From the NCBI RefSeq assembly GCF_018403325.1, contig NZ_BOSL01000008.1:124001-188000 (forward strand): a stretch of 64,000 nucleotides of DNA, given 5' to 3'. The notes beneath the pieces are model-generated. The model did no database searches. It was not told the DNA's origin and saw nothing but the letters and a program-made list of their open reading frames with translations. The translations under genes were made by a program, and so were the position numbers. The DNA comes from Paenibacillus vini (GTDB lineage: Bacteria; Bacillota; Bacilli; Paenibacillales; Paenibacillaceae). Shown in pieces: positions 1-7,631 of this stretch (position 1 is its first letter; every line of letters begins with the position of its first letter).

Positions 1-614
1 GCGATTCGATCTGCAAGTTGTTCGGCTTCATCCAAATACTGCGTGGTCAGGAATACCGTCGTTCCCCCATCAGCAAGCTCCTTAACAACCTTCCAAGCCT
101 CAATTCGTACCTCAGGGTCAAGCCCGGTTGTTGGCTCATCAAGAAAAATAAGCTGCGGTTTTCCGATCAGGCTCATGGCAATGTCGAGTCTTCGACGCAT
201 CCCGCCCGAATAGGTGGACGCCCTGCGGTCGGCAGCGTCGGTTAAACCGAAGCGTTTTAGCAAATCATCAGCCACTTGACGCGGATTGGCGAGGTGTCGT
301 AATTTGGCGATCATGATCAGATTCTCCCGCCCAGTCAAAATCTCGTCCACCGCGGCAAATTGTCCGGTCAGGCTGATCGACTGCCGTACGCCTTCCGGCT
401 TTGACGCAACGTCAAAGCCGTTTACGATAGCGGTGCCTCCGTCTTGTTTGAGCAGCGTGCTGAGGATTCTCACAATCGTCGTCTTACCTGCACCGTTGGA
501 GCCAAGCAAGGCGAAAATGCTGCCTTTTTCCACCTCTAACTCCACGCTCTTTAGGACTTCCTTGTCTTTATAAGATTTTTTTAGCCCTTTTACGGAAATC
601 GCTGCATTGCCCAT
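1..614 (-). CDS. ABC transporter ATP-binding protein, DrrA-like (partial, C-terminus off the left edge)
   Basis: ATPase subunit of an ABC exporter of the daunorubicin-resistance (DrrA/CcmA) class, which powers export through a separate permease. 204 residues are visible. Walker A GSNGAGKT is at residues 38-45, the ABC signature SGGMR at 136-140 and Walker B LIFLDEP at 155-161. The ATG at 614 follows a GGGGAG ribosome site. The permease gene would be expected beyond the left edge. It lies downstream of padR and two DUF1048 genes on the same strand, behind a terminator-like hairpin, and carries the same 15-bp upstream motif as padR, so PadR control is likely. The substrate cannot be told from the sequence. 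Confidence 0.9.
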   Translation of the reverse strand, partial: MGNAAISVKGLKKSYKDKEVLKSVELEVEKGSIFALLGSNGAGKTTIVRILSTLLKQDGGTAIVNGFDVASKPEGVRQSISLTGQFAAVDEILTGRENLIMIAKLRHLANPRQVADDLLKRFGLTDAADRRASTYSGGMRRRLDIAMSLIGKPQLIFLDEPTTGLDPEVRIEAWKVVKELADGGTTVFLTTQYLDEAEQLADRI

Positions 615-659
615 TCTTTTCTCCCCCTATAATTAACTATTTAGTGTGACTGGTAACCT

Positions 660-674
660 GTATAACTTACTACC
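660..674 (-). promoter_or_regulatory. Candidate PadR operator upstream of the ABC ATPase gene
   Basis: The 15-bp motif GTATAACTTACTACC (+ strand) recurs with one change (GTATTACTTACTACC) upstream of padR at 1818-1832. It lies about 45 bp before the ABC start. Sharing between the two upstream regions suggests binding by the cluster's PadR repressor; this is inferred from the repeat only. Confidence 0.45.
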
Positions 675-680
675 GGGTTA

Positions 681-733
681 AAAATAAAACTGAATAGCGA
701 AAGGGCAATCCACATTCGTAATCAGCTATTCAG
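681..733 (-). terminator. Possible intrinsic terminator after the DUF1048 pair
   Basis: Arms CTGAATAGC (690-698) and GCTATTCAG (725-733) pair over 9 bp with a 26-nt loop. Read on the minus strand the stem is followed by TTTTATTTTT. The large loop makes it weaker than a typical terminator; it may allow partial read-through into the ABC gene. Confidence 0.5.
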
Positions 734-743
734 TCGGTAGGTT

Positions 744-1097
744 CTACGGCTTTTGCTTATCTATATCCTTTTTTATAGCCTTGCTAACTGCCTGTTTGAC
801 AGATTCTTGATAAAGGTCCGTATAAGTTTTGGAGTCTTTGATTAATTCGTCGCAGAAAGCCGCTACATCTCTTCCCGTCACCTCGAGAACGCCTTTCTTC
901 ATGGCCGCGCCCTCTTCAAAAAGATCAACGATTCCCGTCAGTAAACCCGTACTTTCATTTAATTCAACAGGGCCGACCTTAAAGAGATATTTCTGAATCT
1001 CTTTATAAACGATCTGATAATCTTGCGGGAGAGCTTTAACACGGGCCATGTGCGCCCGCCATTCTTTTTTGCCTTGCATGATATCTTGCAGTTTCAT
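744..1097 (-). CDS. DUF1048 family protein
   Basis: 117-residue soluble, probably helical protein of the DUF1048 family, which is recurrently encoded next to PadR regulators; function unknown. The ATG at 1097 follows TAGGAGGGATAAA. It sits 10 bp after a second DUF1048 gene of equal length with which it shares the motif ALPQDYQ / KLPADYQ and a C-terminal FC(D/A)x(L) segment, so the two are probably an ancient tandem duplication. Same operon as padR. No catalytic motif is visible. Confidence 0.8.
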   Translation of the reverse strand: MKLQDIMQGKKEWRAHMARVKALPQDYQIVYKEIQKYLFKVGPVELNESTGLLTGIVDLFEEGAAMKKGVLEVTGRDVAAFCDELIKDSKTYTDLYQESVKQAVSKAIKKDIDKQKP

Positions 1098-1107
1098 TTT
1101 ATCCCTC

Positions 1108-1461
1108 CTATTTACCTAGTTTTTTAGCGATCGTATTGTTGAGCTGCTCGCGCCACTTGTCGCGATAAGACTTTGCCCCTTCTTCGCCGGCCAATGCTGC
1201 ACAGAAGCCATTGATATCGTCACCCAGCACCTCATGGATACTCTGACCCTCCGCCGCCGATTCTTCGAGAAGGCCAACCACTCCTGCAAGGATTGGCATG
1301 AGATTGCGACCTGTGAAATCCGAATGCATCCAAAGGTTGGCTTTGATTTTATCCCATGCCGCTTGATAATCAGCCGGCAATTTTTTGACTCGGGATTCAA
1401 AAGCTTTCATTTCTCGGGTCATATCGCTTCCGGTGATTTTCTCCCAAAGATTCATGCTCAT
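1108..1461 (-). CDS. DUF1048 family protein
   Basis: Second 117-residue DUF1048 protein, paralogous to the next gene. Its ATG (1461) overlaps the TGA of padR in an ATGA arrangement, with AAAGGAG as ribosome site inside the end of padR, so translation is probably coupled. The motif KLPADYQAAW and the segment GDDINGFCAAL align with its neighbour. Role unknown. Constant coupling to a PadR regulator suggests a membrane-stress or drug-response accessory role, but that is inference from context. Confidence 0.8.
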   Translation of the reverse strand: MSMNLWEKITGSDMTREMKAFESRVKKLPADYQAAWDKIKANLWMHSDFTGRNLMPILAGVVGLLEESAAEGQSIHEVLGDDINGFCAALAGEEGAKSYRDKWREQLNNTIAKKLGK

Positions 1462-1778
1462 TTCTCCTTTAACTCGTTAAGTTTTGATGATACAAACTCC
1501 CACTTTTCCCAGAACCTTTGCAGTTCCTCACGGCCGGCATCGTTAAGCGCGAAAAATTTTCGCGGAGGCCCCATATCGGAGGGTTTTTTGGTTATTTCTA
1601 CAAGCTTGTTTTTTTCCAATCGGACCAAGATCGTGTACACCGTTCCCTCTACAACGTCCGGAAAGCCGAGAGCGTTCAACTGCCGTGTGATTTCGTAACC
1701 GTAGGTTTCGTTGCGGCTAATAATTTCTAGTACGCAGCCCTCAAGCACGCCTTTGAGCATTTCTGTTAAGTTTTCCAA
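1458..1778 (-). CDS. PadR family transcriptional regulator
   Basis: Small winged-helix repressor (about 106 residues), the PadR class controlling exporters and stress genes. The segment ETYGYEIT followed by GTVYTILVRLE is the standard PadR wing-helix region, and the C-terminal helix (FWEKWEF onward) would form the dimer. I prefer the TTG at 1778, preceded by AGGTGG at 8 nt spacing and giving the usual MENLTEMLKG start; GTG codons at 1781-1790 overlap the ribosome site. First gene of the padR-DUF1048-DUF1048(-ABC) cluster. A repeated 15-bp motif at 1818-1832 suggests autoregulation. Confidence 0.88.
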   Translation of the reverse strand: MENLTEMLKGVLEGCVLEIISRNETYGYEITRQLNALGFPDVVEGTVYTILVRLEKNKLVEITKKPSDMGPPRKFFALNDAGREELQRFWEKWEFVSSKLNELKEK

Positions 1779-1817
1779 CACAACCACCACCTTGCTATTC
1801 TGTATAACCGATATTCA

Positions 1818-1832
1818 GTATTACTTACTACC
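1818..1832 (-). promoter_or_regulatory. Candidate PadR operator upstream of padR
   Basis: GTATTACTTACTACC (+ strand) matches 14 of 15 bases of the motif before the ABC gene (660-674). It lies 40 bp upstream of the padR start, the region where a promoter and repressor site are expected. Confidence 0.45.
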
Positions 1833-1908
1833 ACTACATAGTAACACGTATTAGTGGAGCGCACAATAGGTTTTGTAAAAAAAATGAAATTAAACCGATT
1901 GTAGAACT

Positions 1909-1946
1909 AAAAAGAGGGAAACCTGCTCAGATTGCAGATTTCCCTC
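1909..1946 (-). terminator. Intrinsic terminator of the RCC1-repeat gene
   Basis: Near-perfect hairpin (GAGGGAAA-C-CTGC paired with GCAG-A-TTTCCCTC, 1914-1946) followed on the minus strand by TTTTT. It lies 17 bp after the stop of the RCC1-repeat gene. Confidence 0.85.
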
Positions 1947-1962
1947 GTATGTTTCTGTACCT

Positions 1963-2859
1963 CTAATTGCCTGGCAGCTGGATGCAATGCCAGCCGCTTA
2001 CATCGCATTGGCCATATGCATTGTCACCCACAGCTACCAACGTACCGTCGGATTTAAGACCGAGAGTATGAGCGCAGCCTGCAGCTATCGCCACGATATC
2101 GTGCCAATCACTTACATTGCACTGGCCATATTCATTCAAACCTACTGCTTCTATCGTTCCGTCCGATTTAAGGCCAATGGTATGATAACTCCCCGCCGCT
2201 ATACCAACAATACTGCGCCAATGGCTGACTTCGCCTTGACCATGCTTATTCAATCCTGCCGCTACCACCGTGCCGTCCGATTTAAGCCCAACCGTATGAA
2301 GGTACCCTGCCGACACCTCCACTATGGTTCGCCAGCCGTCAACATGGCATTGACCATATCGATTATTACCGGAAGCTATCACCGTCCCGTCCGATTGAAG
2401 ACCGGCGGTATGCCAGTCGCCTGCCGTCACCGCTACCATATCGCGCCAACTGCTGACATTGCATTCATCTGCATTATTGCGGCCCACGGCAACCACCGTC
2501 CCATCCGCTTGAAGACCGACAGTATGACACCAACCTGCCGCCACCGATATCATATCCCGCCAGCTGTCTACGTTACATTGTCCATGCTTGTTCCACCCTA
2601 CAGCCTTCACTGTTCCGTCGGATTTAAGACCGATAGTATGAGCATTGCCTGTGTTTGCAGCCATATGGACATTCCCTGCGGTTATAGCTATCATATCGCA
2701 CCAGTCGGTGACATCGCATTGGCCATATTTATTATCCCCCGAAGCAATCACCGTTCCGTCCGATTTAAGTCCAACAGTATGACGACGGCCCGCCGCTATA
2801 GTATATTTGGGCCACCGTTTCAGTTGCGAAGCCGCAACTTTGGACGAAAAGTAGTCCAT
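1963..2859 (-). CDS. RCC1-repeat (beta-propeller) protein
   Basis: 298-residue protein made almost wholly of seven RCC1-like repeats of about 38 residues, each with the core H-T-x-G-L-K-S-D-G-T followed by G-x-N-x-Y-G-Q-C-x-V and a W. Seven such blades fit one closed seven-bladed propeller. Repeat 2 carries a short insertion (VHMAANTGNAH) that looks like a local duplication. No signal peptide or membrane segment, so probably cytoplasmic. The ATG at 2859 has a strong AAGGAGGTAAG. It follows an MFS gene by 48 bp and may be co-transcribed. Function unknown; propellers usually mediate protein binding. Confidence 0.85.
   Translation of the reverse strand: MDYFSSKVAASQLKRWPKYTIAAGRRHTVGLKSDGTVIASGDNKYGQCDVTDWCDMIAITAGNVHMAANTGNAHTIGLKSDGTVKAVGWNKHGQCNVDSWRDMISVAAGWCHTVGLQADGTVVAVGRNNADECNVSSWRDMVAVTAGDWHTAGLQSDGTVIASGNNRYGQCHVDGWRTIVEVSAGYLHTVGLKSDGTVVAAGLNKHGQGEVSHWRSIVGIAAGSYHTIGLKSDGTIEAVGLNEYGQCNVSDWHDIVAIAAGCAHTLGLKSDGTLVAVGDNAYGQCDVSGWHCIQLPGN
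1990..2830 (-). repeat. Seven tandem RCC1-coding repeats of roughly 115-120 bp
   Basis: The gene body is a tandem array of about 117-bp units, visible on the + strand by recurrent CCGTCCGATTTAAG and ACATTGCATTGGCCATA-like blocks. Conservation at DNA level suggests recent duplication or gene conversion. Confidence 0.7.
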
Positions 2860-2907
2860 GCCTTACCTCCTTGTAAACCACTTAATAATTCGAGTCGCTC
2901 TTCTATA

Positions 2908-4215
2908 TTATAATTGAGCTTGCTTTGCACTCTTCTGTTTATTAGGCCAAAACATTACCGGTATAAGCAACAAGGAGATAACGCTCCCGGCAAAGGAAAG
3001 CGTGGCATAGCTCGAATGAGCAACTACCAAACCCGATAGTGCTCCTCCCGATGCTCCGGCGAGAGCGATGAGAACGTCGACAGATCCTTGTACTTTTGCT
3101 CGGTTGGTTGGAGTAGTTGAATCCACGATTAAAGCGGTACCGCTGATTAAACCAAAATTCCAACCCAATCCCAATAGAGACAGAGCTAAAATCAATTGGA
3201 CCATCGAATCTGCCGAAGCCAGCGCAGCCACAATTCCTGCCAGGAGCAACGTAACTCCTGAAGCGATCGCCATCGCGGTGCGCCCTATTTTATCTACAAG
3301 GACACCGGTAATCAGAGATGGAAGATACATCGCTCCGATATGAAAACCAATAACAAGCCCAACTTCGCTTAATCCATGTCCGTGGTGCTTCATATGTACA
3401 GGTGTCATTGTCATGATGGCTACCATCACAATTTGCGTTAATATCATGACTGTTGCCCCAATCAAGACTCCCCGTTTTCCCGACTCCATATCCACCGCTT
3501 CATTGGCTGAGGAATCAAATCGATCTCTTGCTCTCTGTTCCGCAATTGCATTTGCTATCAACAAAGGATCGGGGCGTAGAAAAACAAGTAGGACCATTCC
3601 CGAGAGCGCATATGCCGCTGCAGCCAATAAAAAAGGACCTGCCAAACTTGGCACTCCGATCGATAGCGCAAATTTTCCTGTGACATTCACTAAATTGGGA
3701 CCTGCCACTGCACCGAATGTCGTGAACATCATAGCCATACTGGCCGCTGTTGCCCGCTGTTTGGCATTGGCCAAGTCCGTACCTGCATAACGAGCCTGTA
3801 AATTCGTTGCCGAGCCGGCTCCATAAATGAGTAGTGATATTAACAGCAGCGTAATACTGCCAGTTATTGCTGCTATTACGACTCCAATTGCGCCTAAAGC
3901 TCCGGCCAGAAATCCCAGCCCCAATCCAAAGCTGCGTCCAAAACGTTGAGAAAGCCGCCCAACCAGCAATGCTGCCCCTGCCGAACCTAAAGTAAACAAG
4001 GCAGTTGGAATACCTGTGAAGTTATCGGTTCCGAGCATATCCTGAGCCAATAGAGCACCTACGGTGATACCGGCCGCATGTCCGGCGCCTCCGAAAATTT
4101 GCGAAAGGATGACGGTGAACAAGGTTCTTCGGTATAATTTACGTTGCTTCTCCGGAGAATTCACATAGCTATACAAAGAGTCCGGCAGCTTGTTTGAATC
4201 TATTCTTGAAGTCAT
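2908..4215 (-). CDS. MFS transporter
   Basis: 435-residue major facilitator with about 12 hydrophobic segments. The loop VGRLSQRFGRSFGL after the second helix corresponds to the MFS motif A, and VLVDKIGRTAMA to its copy in the second half. Length is normal. The ATG at 4215 follows GGAGGGG. No substrate is suggested by the sequence; drug-efflux-like members are common in this superfamily. It precedes the RCC1-repeat gene by 48 bp on the same strand without an evident terminator between, so a two-gene operon is likely. Confidence 0.85.
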   Translation of the reverse strand: MTSRIDSNKLPDSLYSYVNSPEKQRKLYRRTLFTVILSQIFGGAGHAAGITVGALLAQDMLGTDNFTGIPTALFTLGSAGAALLVGRLSQRFGRSFGLGLGFLAGALGAIGVVIAAITGSITLLLISLLIYGAGSATNLQARYAGTDLANAKQRATAASMAMMFTTFGAVAGPNLVNVTGKFALSIGVPSLAGPFLLAAAAYALSGMVLLVFLRPDPLLIANAIAEQRARDRFDSSANEAVDMESGKRGVLIGATVMILTQIVMVAIMTMTPVHMKHHGHGLSEVGLVIGFHIGAMYLPSLITGVLVDKIGRTAMAIASGVTLLLAGIVAALASADSMVQLILALSLLGLGWNFGLISGTALIVDSTTPTNRAKVQGSVDVLIALAGASGGALSGLVVAHSSYATLSFAGSVISLLLIPVMFWPNKQKSAKQAQL

Positions 4216-4282
4216 CTAATCACGACACCCCTCCACGATGGATGAAAACCACAGTTCCAAAAATATAATTAATTTAATGAAG

Positions 4283-4311
4283 AGATTAAATCCTATGTTC
4301 CTGTGTGTCAA
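4283..4311 (-). promoter_or_regulatory. Possible sigma-A promoter of the MFS-RCC1 unit
   Basis: Minus-strand TTGACA (4306-4311) is a perfect -35; 17 bp downstream lies TAATCT (4283-4288), a poor -10. Position about 70 bp before the MFS start is suitable. Confidence 0.35.
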
Positions 4312-4393
4312 TGAATATCTGCGGAGGTAGCACCGCTCAGCTCACGCCCTGTCCTAACTAATCGTTATCTGGTTTGGTTCTAATCGTAAAATG

Positions 4394-4419
4394 AATAAAA
4401 GCCACCCGGAACGGGTGAC
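4394..4419 (-). terminator. Intrinsic terminator after the DUF2935 gene
   Basis: Minus-strand stem GTCACCCG / CGGGTGGC (8 bp, one G-T pair, loop TTC) followed by TTTTATTC, 40 bp after the DUF2935 stop. Confidence 0.75.
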
Positions 4420-4459
4420 TTCAACTTGACTTGCATACCTACCTTTTCGCTAGTCATTT

Positions 4460-5278
4460 TTAAAATAAAATCTCTCGCTTGTTCACCTTCATACCGGACA
4501 ATGACCGCTCAAACATATCAAGAATAAACAGGAATCTTTCGGCTTCACGAAAAACATGGTCGGCTAACAAAGGATGAATAATACTCTTTATTCGGCACTC
4601 TTCAATCAAATCACGCGCTGTTTTCTTAAAATCACGCAATGATTTCACGGAAACCCGATTTTCATCAACAAATTGACTGAGAAGCGGATGCGTTTGCGAC
4701 TGAGGACGCATTGAGCTTAAATCGATAGCCTGATACATTAGAGTGTCGAATTCCTGGCTAAATTCTCTTGCCTGCTCTACCAGTTTTCGTTCAGACGGAT
4801 CAAGTAAATGACCAATAAATTTGGCGTGATCGGCCATGATTTTCAGGAAAAATACATTTTCATCGATGATGGCATCAGCCAATGGTTCAAGCCTTCCATT
4901 ATTAAGTTCATCCAGGCGGTTCGTGAAGTACCTTGCTTCCCGGCTAATATGATCTACGAGTAAAGGGAAGTTGTTGCCTCCGGGAAGCTGGCAACGCAAG
5001 ATCAGCCCAAGTACCTTTCTCTTAAACGCCCAGATCTGTGCTGCCGCATTGTGAACTTCCGAGTTGAATTGTCTGATGGTTTGAGGATCCGTATTCTCTG
5101 AATAAGCATGAGCTCTTCGTTCAATGTCTTCAAAGATTGCCTGAAATTGATTGGCCTCATTTATTAATTGAGTGTCTTCACATCTAAAACCCAAGCGAAG
5201 AAAGAATGAATGTTCCTTCATAATACGTGACCAAAATCGGATTTCATCTAAAGAGCGAATCACAAAAGGATCTGACAA
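4460..5278 (-). CDS. DUF2935 domain protein (two tandem helical domains)
   Basis: About 272-residue helical protein with two DUF2935-type halves. The first opens with SLDEIRFWSRIMKEHSFFLRL and the second with the related DAIIDENVFFLKIMADHAKFI; E-x-x-F/W and E/D-H positions are conserved and could bind metal as in ferritin-like bundles. The family is frequent in Bacillus and Paenibacillus; function unknown. I choose TTG at 5278: GGGAGGG lies 6 nt upstream. The ATG at 5293 has no ribosome site and contains that GGGAGGG within its first codons. Monocistronic, ended by the hairpin at 4394-4419. Confidence 0.8.
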   Translation of the reverse strand: MSDPFVIRSLDEIRFWSRIMKEHSFFLRLGFRCEDTQLINEANQFQAIFEDIERRAHAYSENTDPQTIRQFNSEVHNAAAQIWAFKRKVLGLILRCQLPGGNNFPLLVDHISREARYFTNRLDELNNGRLEPLADAIIDENVFFLKIMADHAKFIGHLLDPSERKLVEQAREFSQEFDTLMYQAIDLSSMRPQSQTHPLLSQFVDENRVSVKSLRDFKKTARDLIEECRIKSIIHPLLADHVFREAERFLFILDMFERSLSGMKVNKREILF

Positions 5279-5399
5279 CCCTATCCCTCCCATTCAATTA
5301 TTGACTCTTATCAGATATTATGGGAATGGCTTGTTCCAATATGATAACCCCTCCATCAGGATCATAAATATCAGGAGTTTGTTGGTCAGTCCCTTTATA

Positions 5400-5429
5400 T
5401 TGGTTTAATTAATCTTGGATTGATATAAT
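5400..5429 (+). promoter_or_regulatory. Extended -10 promoter of the stalk-domain gene
   Basis: TGATATAAT (extended -10, TATAAT at 5424-5429) with TTGGTT 18 bp upstream (5400-5405), about 50 bp before the start at 5478. Confidence 0.5.
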
Positions 5430-5477
5430 TAATAATTAAACTCATTAATAATAAATATTTGTTTAAGGAGTAGAGAT

Positions 5478-6491
5478 ATGTACAAAAAAATTAATTTCAT
5501 AATAATCACTTTCATGGCTGCAGCTCTTTTCTCTACAGCTAATAATACGGCCCGCGCCAATGACCCCCTTAAATTATTCGTAAACACTAAAGAAATAGCA
5601 TTGGATCAGAGACCTGGTATTCAACATGGGCGCACGCTGGTGCCGGTACGATTTATATCTGAGTATTTAGGTAATGAAGTCAAATGGGATTCGAAAAAGA
5701 AAGAAGTTACTATTGTTTACTCCAATGAACACACCAACTACTCGGTTTCCTTGCCAATTGGTCAAAAAACGGCAACTAAAACTACCAGCTCTTATTTGCA
5801 CAACTACACGAAAGAAGACATAGTGCAACTTCAATCCGATGTACCTAGCCAGATTATTAACGGAAGAACGGTTGTCCCCTTAAGATTTGTAGGTGAACTG
5901 CTAGGTATTGATGTACGCTGGGATTCCAAAAACAAAGATATCTATGTATCCAGTTTAGGCGTGAATTTCATTCCATCTGATTTTGAGAAAGATGTTTATG
6001 ATGAGGAATTGCGTAAGGTGAAAGATTTTGGTAAACCTACCGTCACTTATGAGAAATTTCTGGCCTTTGATGCGGATCATTTCAACTCCGCCGATCTTGA
6101 TTATCTGTTTGCCAGAAAGCCTAGCGTTGACTTGTTCGGAGCCCCCGAAGCTTATCGCGATGGCTTCAATGAAATTGTAATCTCAGGCCCCATTCAACCT
6201 AATTATCTAACTATGATGATATATAAGGGTAAGGATCTGCCGAAATTAAGCTACCCTGAAGTTTCTGCCGAAAGCACGACTACTATTAAAGAGGGCATGA
6301 CCTATGATGAAGTAGTCAACATCTTTGGCGGTCCTGGTGTACTATCTGGGAAAGGCACCCTTCGCGAGGAATACAAATGGAGTTCGTCCTTGGAAAAGGG
6401 TGAAGCCTACATTACATTTGTGAAAAAAGACGGGGCTCTATATGTAACTCCTTCCCCATTTAGATCGTATTCATGGGAAAACATATATTAA
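5478..6491 (+). CDS. Secreted stalk-domain protein (copper amine oxidase N-terminal-like repeats)
   Basis: 337 residues with an N-terminal signal peptide (residues 1-27, cleavage near ANNTARA). Two stalk motifs of the copper-amine-oxidase N-domain type follow: HGRTLVPVRFISEYLG with WDSKKKEV (about 50-75) and NGRTVVPLRFVGELLG with WDSKNKDI (about 130-157). The C-terminal part contains KEGMTYDEVVNIFGGPG and a YKW...AYITF strand pair resembling the SmpA/BLIP-like fold, so two domain types are joined. AAGGAG precedes the ATG. Probably exported and cell-surface or matrix associated. No copper-oxidase catalytic domain is present; function unknown. Confidence 0.85.
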   Translation: MYKKINFIIITFMAAALFSTANNTARANDPLKLFVNTKEIALDQRPGIQHGRTLVPVRFISEYLGNEVKWDSKKKEVTIVYSNEHTNYSVSLPIGQKTATKTTSSYLHNYTKEDIVQLQSDVPSQIINGRTVVPLRFVGELLGIDVRWDSKNKDIYVSSLGVNFIPSDFEKDVYDEELRKVKDFGKPTVTYEKFLAFDADHFNSADLDYLFARKPSVDLFGAPEAYRDGFNEIVISGPIQPNYLTMMIYKGKDLPKLSYPEVSAESTTTIKEGMTYDEVVNIFGGPGVLSGKGTLREEYKWSSSLEKGEAYITFVKKDGALYVTPSPFRSYSWENIY

Positions 6492-6498
6492 AGTTATA

Positions 6499-6774
6499 TT
6501 AGTGAGAATCAGACTTTCGTTGCTGTTGTCCATACAAACCGGCCAATGCTGCGGCAATCGCCATAAAGATTGCACTGGATGCTACCCCGAATTGCAAGCC
6601 GTACAGTTCGACCACCACGCCTCCAATGACAGGTCCGATAATCTGCCCAGTGGCAAAGAAGGCCGTGGCAATGCTCAGACATGCCGCATATGCGTGGTGA
6701 GGGACATGCCTGCGAAGAAGCGAAGTCGTCATCAAGGGTGGGGTTAAAAAGGACGCATAAGAACAAGCTGGCAT
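6499..6774 (-). pseudogene. C-terminal remnant of an MFS transporter
   Basis: The 91 residues keep the last part of an MFS protein (TPPLMTTSLLRRHVP, then a GQIIGPVIGG helix and a final AIFMAIAAALAGLYG helix), comparable to the C-terminus of YbfB/YjiJ-type transporters. Nothing homologous is readable upstream: before the first ATG the sequence is A+T-rich and non-coding. About three quarters of a normal gene is missing, so this is a decayed relic rather than a functional gene. Confidence 0.75.
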
Positions 6775-6837
6775 TTCTATTAGAAAATCGGTATTATAAA
6801 AAAATGATTTGTAAGATAAGGAGATGGACGAGCACTA

Positions 6838-7497
6838 ATGAAAAAGACACAGGTTATACGATCGCTTATTCTGCTGATTTCCGCTGTATTGATCCTTGGC
6901 GGATGCGGCAAAACCAAAGAGACCCCGCAAGAATCGGAATCTGCGCCAGAGTCCGTGAAAGAAACCATGAGCTGGGACAGCCCTCCTGCCATGGAGATCG
7001 ATACAAACAAATCCTACACAGCGAAATTCACGACAAATAAGGGAGACTTCACCATTGAGCTGTTTGCTAAAGATGCTCCTAAAACCGTGAATAACTTCGT
7101 TTTTCTTTCCCGGCAAGGCTTCTATAATGACGTCATCTTCCACCGGATTATCGAGTCCTTCATGATCCAAACCGGTGACCCTGAGGGAAATGGAAGCGGC
7201 GGCCCGGGATACAGCTTTGAAGATGAACAAACGGATTATGAATATGAACCTGGCATTGTTGCGATGGCTAACGCAGGGCCGGATACAAACGGCAGTCAAT
7301 TCTTTATCTGTACGGGTGAAAATAGCGTCGGACTAAACAACACACCGAATTATACCATCTTCGGTAAAGTCACCGATGGTATGGATGTCGTTAAAAATAT
7401 CGCTGCCACCCCCGTCGAACCAGGCGGCCCTATGGGTGAACTAAGCTCGCCGACTGAAACTGTTCAAATTAAAGAAATTCAGATCACAGAGCAATAA
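6838..7497 (+). CDS. Lipoprotein peptidyl-prolyl cis-trans isomerase (cyclophilin)
   Basis: 219 residues: lipoprotein signal with lipobox ILGGC (lipidated Cys23), an acidic spacer, and a cyclophilin domain (about 55-215). Diagnostic segments are FHRIIESFMIQTGDP and ANAGPDTNGSQFFI, holding the usual Arg, Phe, Met, Gln and QFF active-site residues. It should catalyse prolyl isomerisation during folding of exported proteins, outside the membrane. The ATG at 6838 overlaps the TAA of a four-codon ATG ORF (6824-6838), and AAGGAG sits just before that mini-ORF, hinting at translational re-initiation. A strong terminator follows. Confidence 0.92.
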   Translation: MKKTQVIRSLILLISAVLILGGCGKTKETPQESESAPESVKETMSWDSPPAMEIDTNKSYTAKFTTNKGDFTIELFAKDAPKTVNNFVFLSRQGFYNDVIFHRIIESFMIQTGDPEGNGSGGPGYSFEDEQTDYEYEPGIVAMANAGPDTNGSQFFICTGENSVGLNNTPNYTIFGKVTDGMDVVKNIAATPVEPGGPMGELSSPTETVQIKEIQITEQ

Positions 7498-7518
7498 AAA
7501 CCCAAATAGAACAACTCA

Positions 7519-7560
7519 ATAAAGAGGCCTCGCATTCAGAATAATGCGAGGCCTCTTTAT
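7519..7560 (+). terminator. Intrinsic terminator after the cyclophilin gene
   Basis: Perfect 16-bp stem AAAGAGGCCTCGCATT with its complement, loop CAGAAT, ending in CTCTTTAT. Confidence 0.88.
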
Positions 7561-7631
7561 GTTCAGAACCACCTAATATTACTCAGCATAAAATTTAAGA
7601 ACACAAATTTAATGAAGAAGGGAAGTTTGGA

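Noticed and set aside
1987-2913. Long plus-strand ORF opposite the RCC1 gene
   Set aside because: It mirrors the repeat array; its translation has no family features and no ribosome site, and the minus strand carries the RCC1 repeats.
5281-5293. ATG 5293 as start of the DUF2935 gene
   Set aside because: It has no ribosome site and its first codons contain the GGGAGGG that fits the TTG at 5278.
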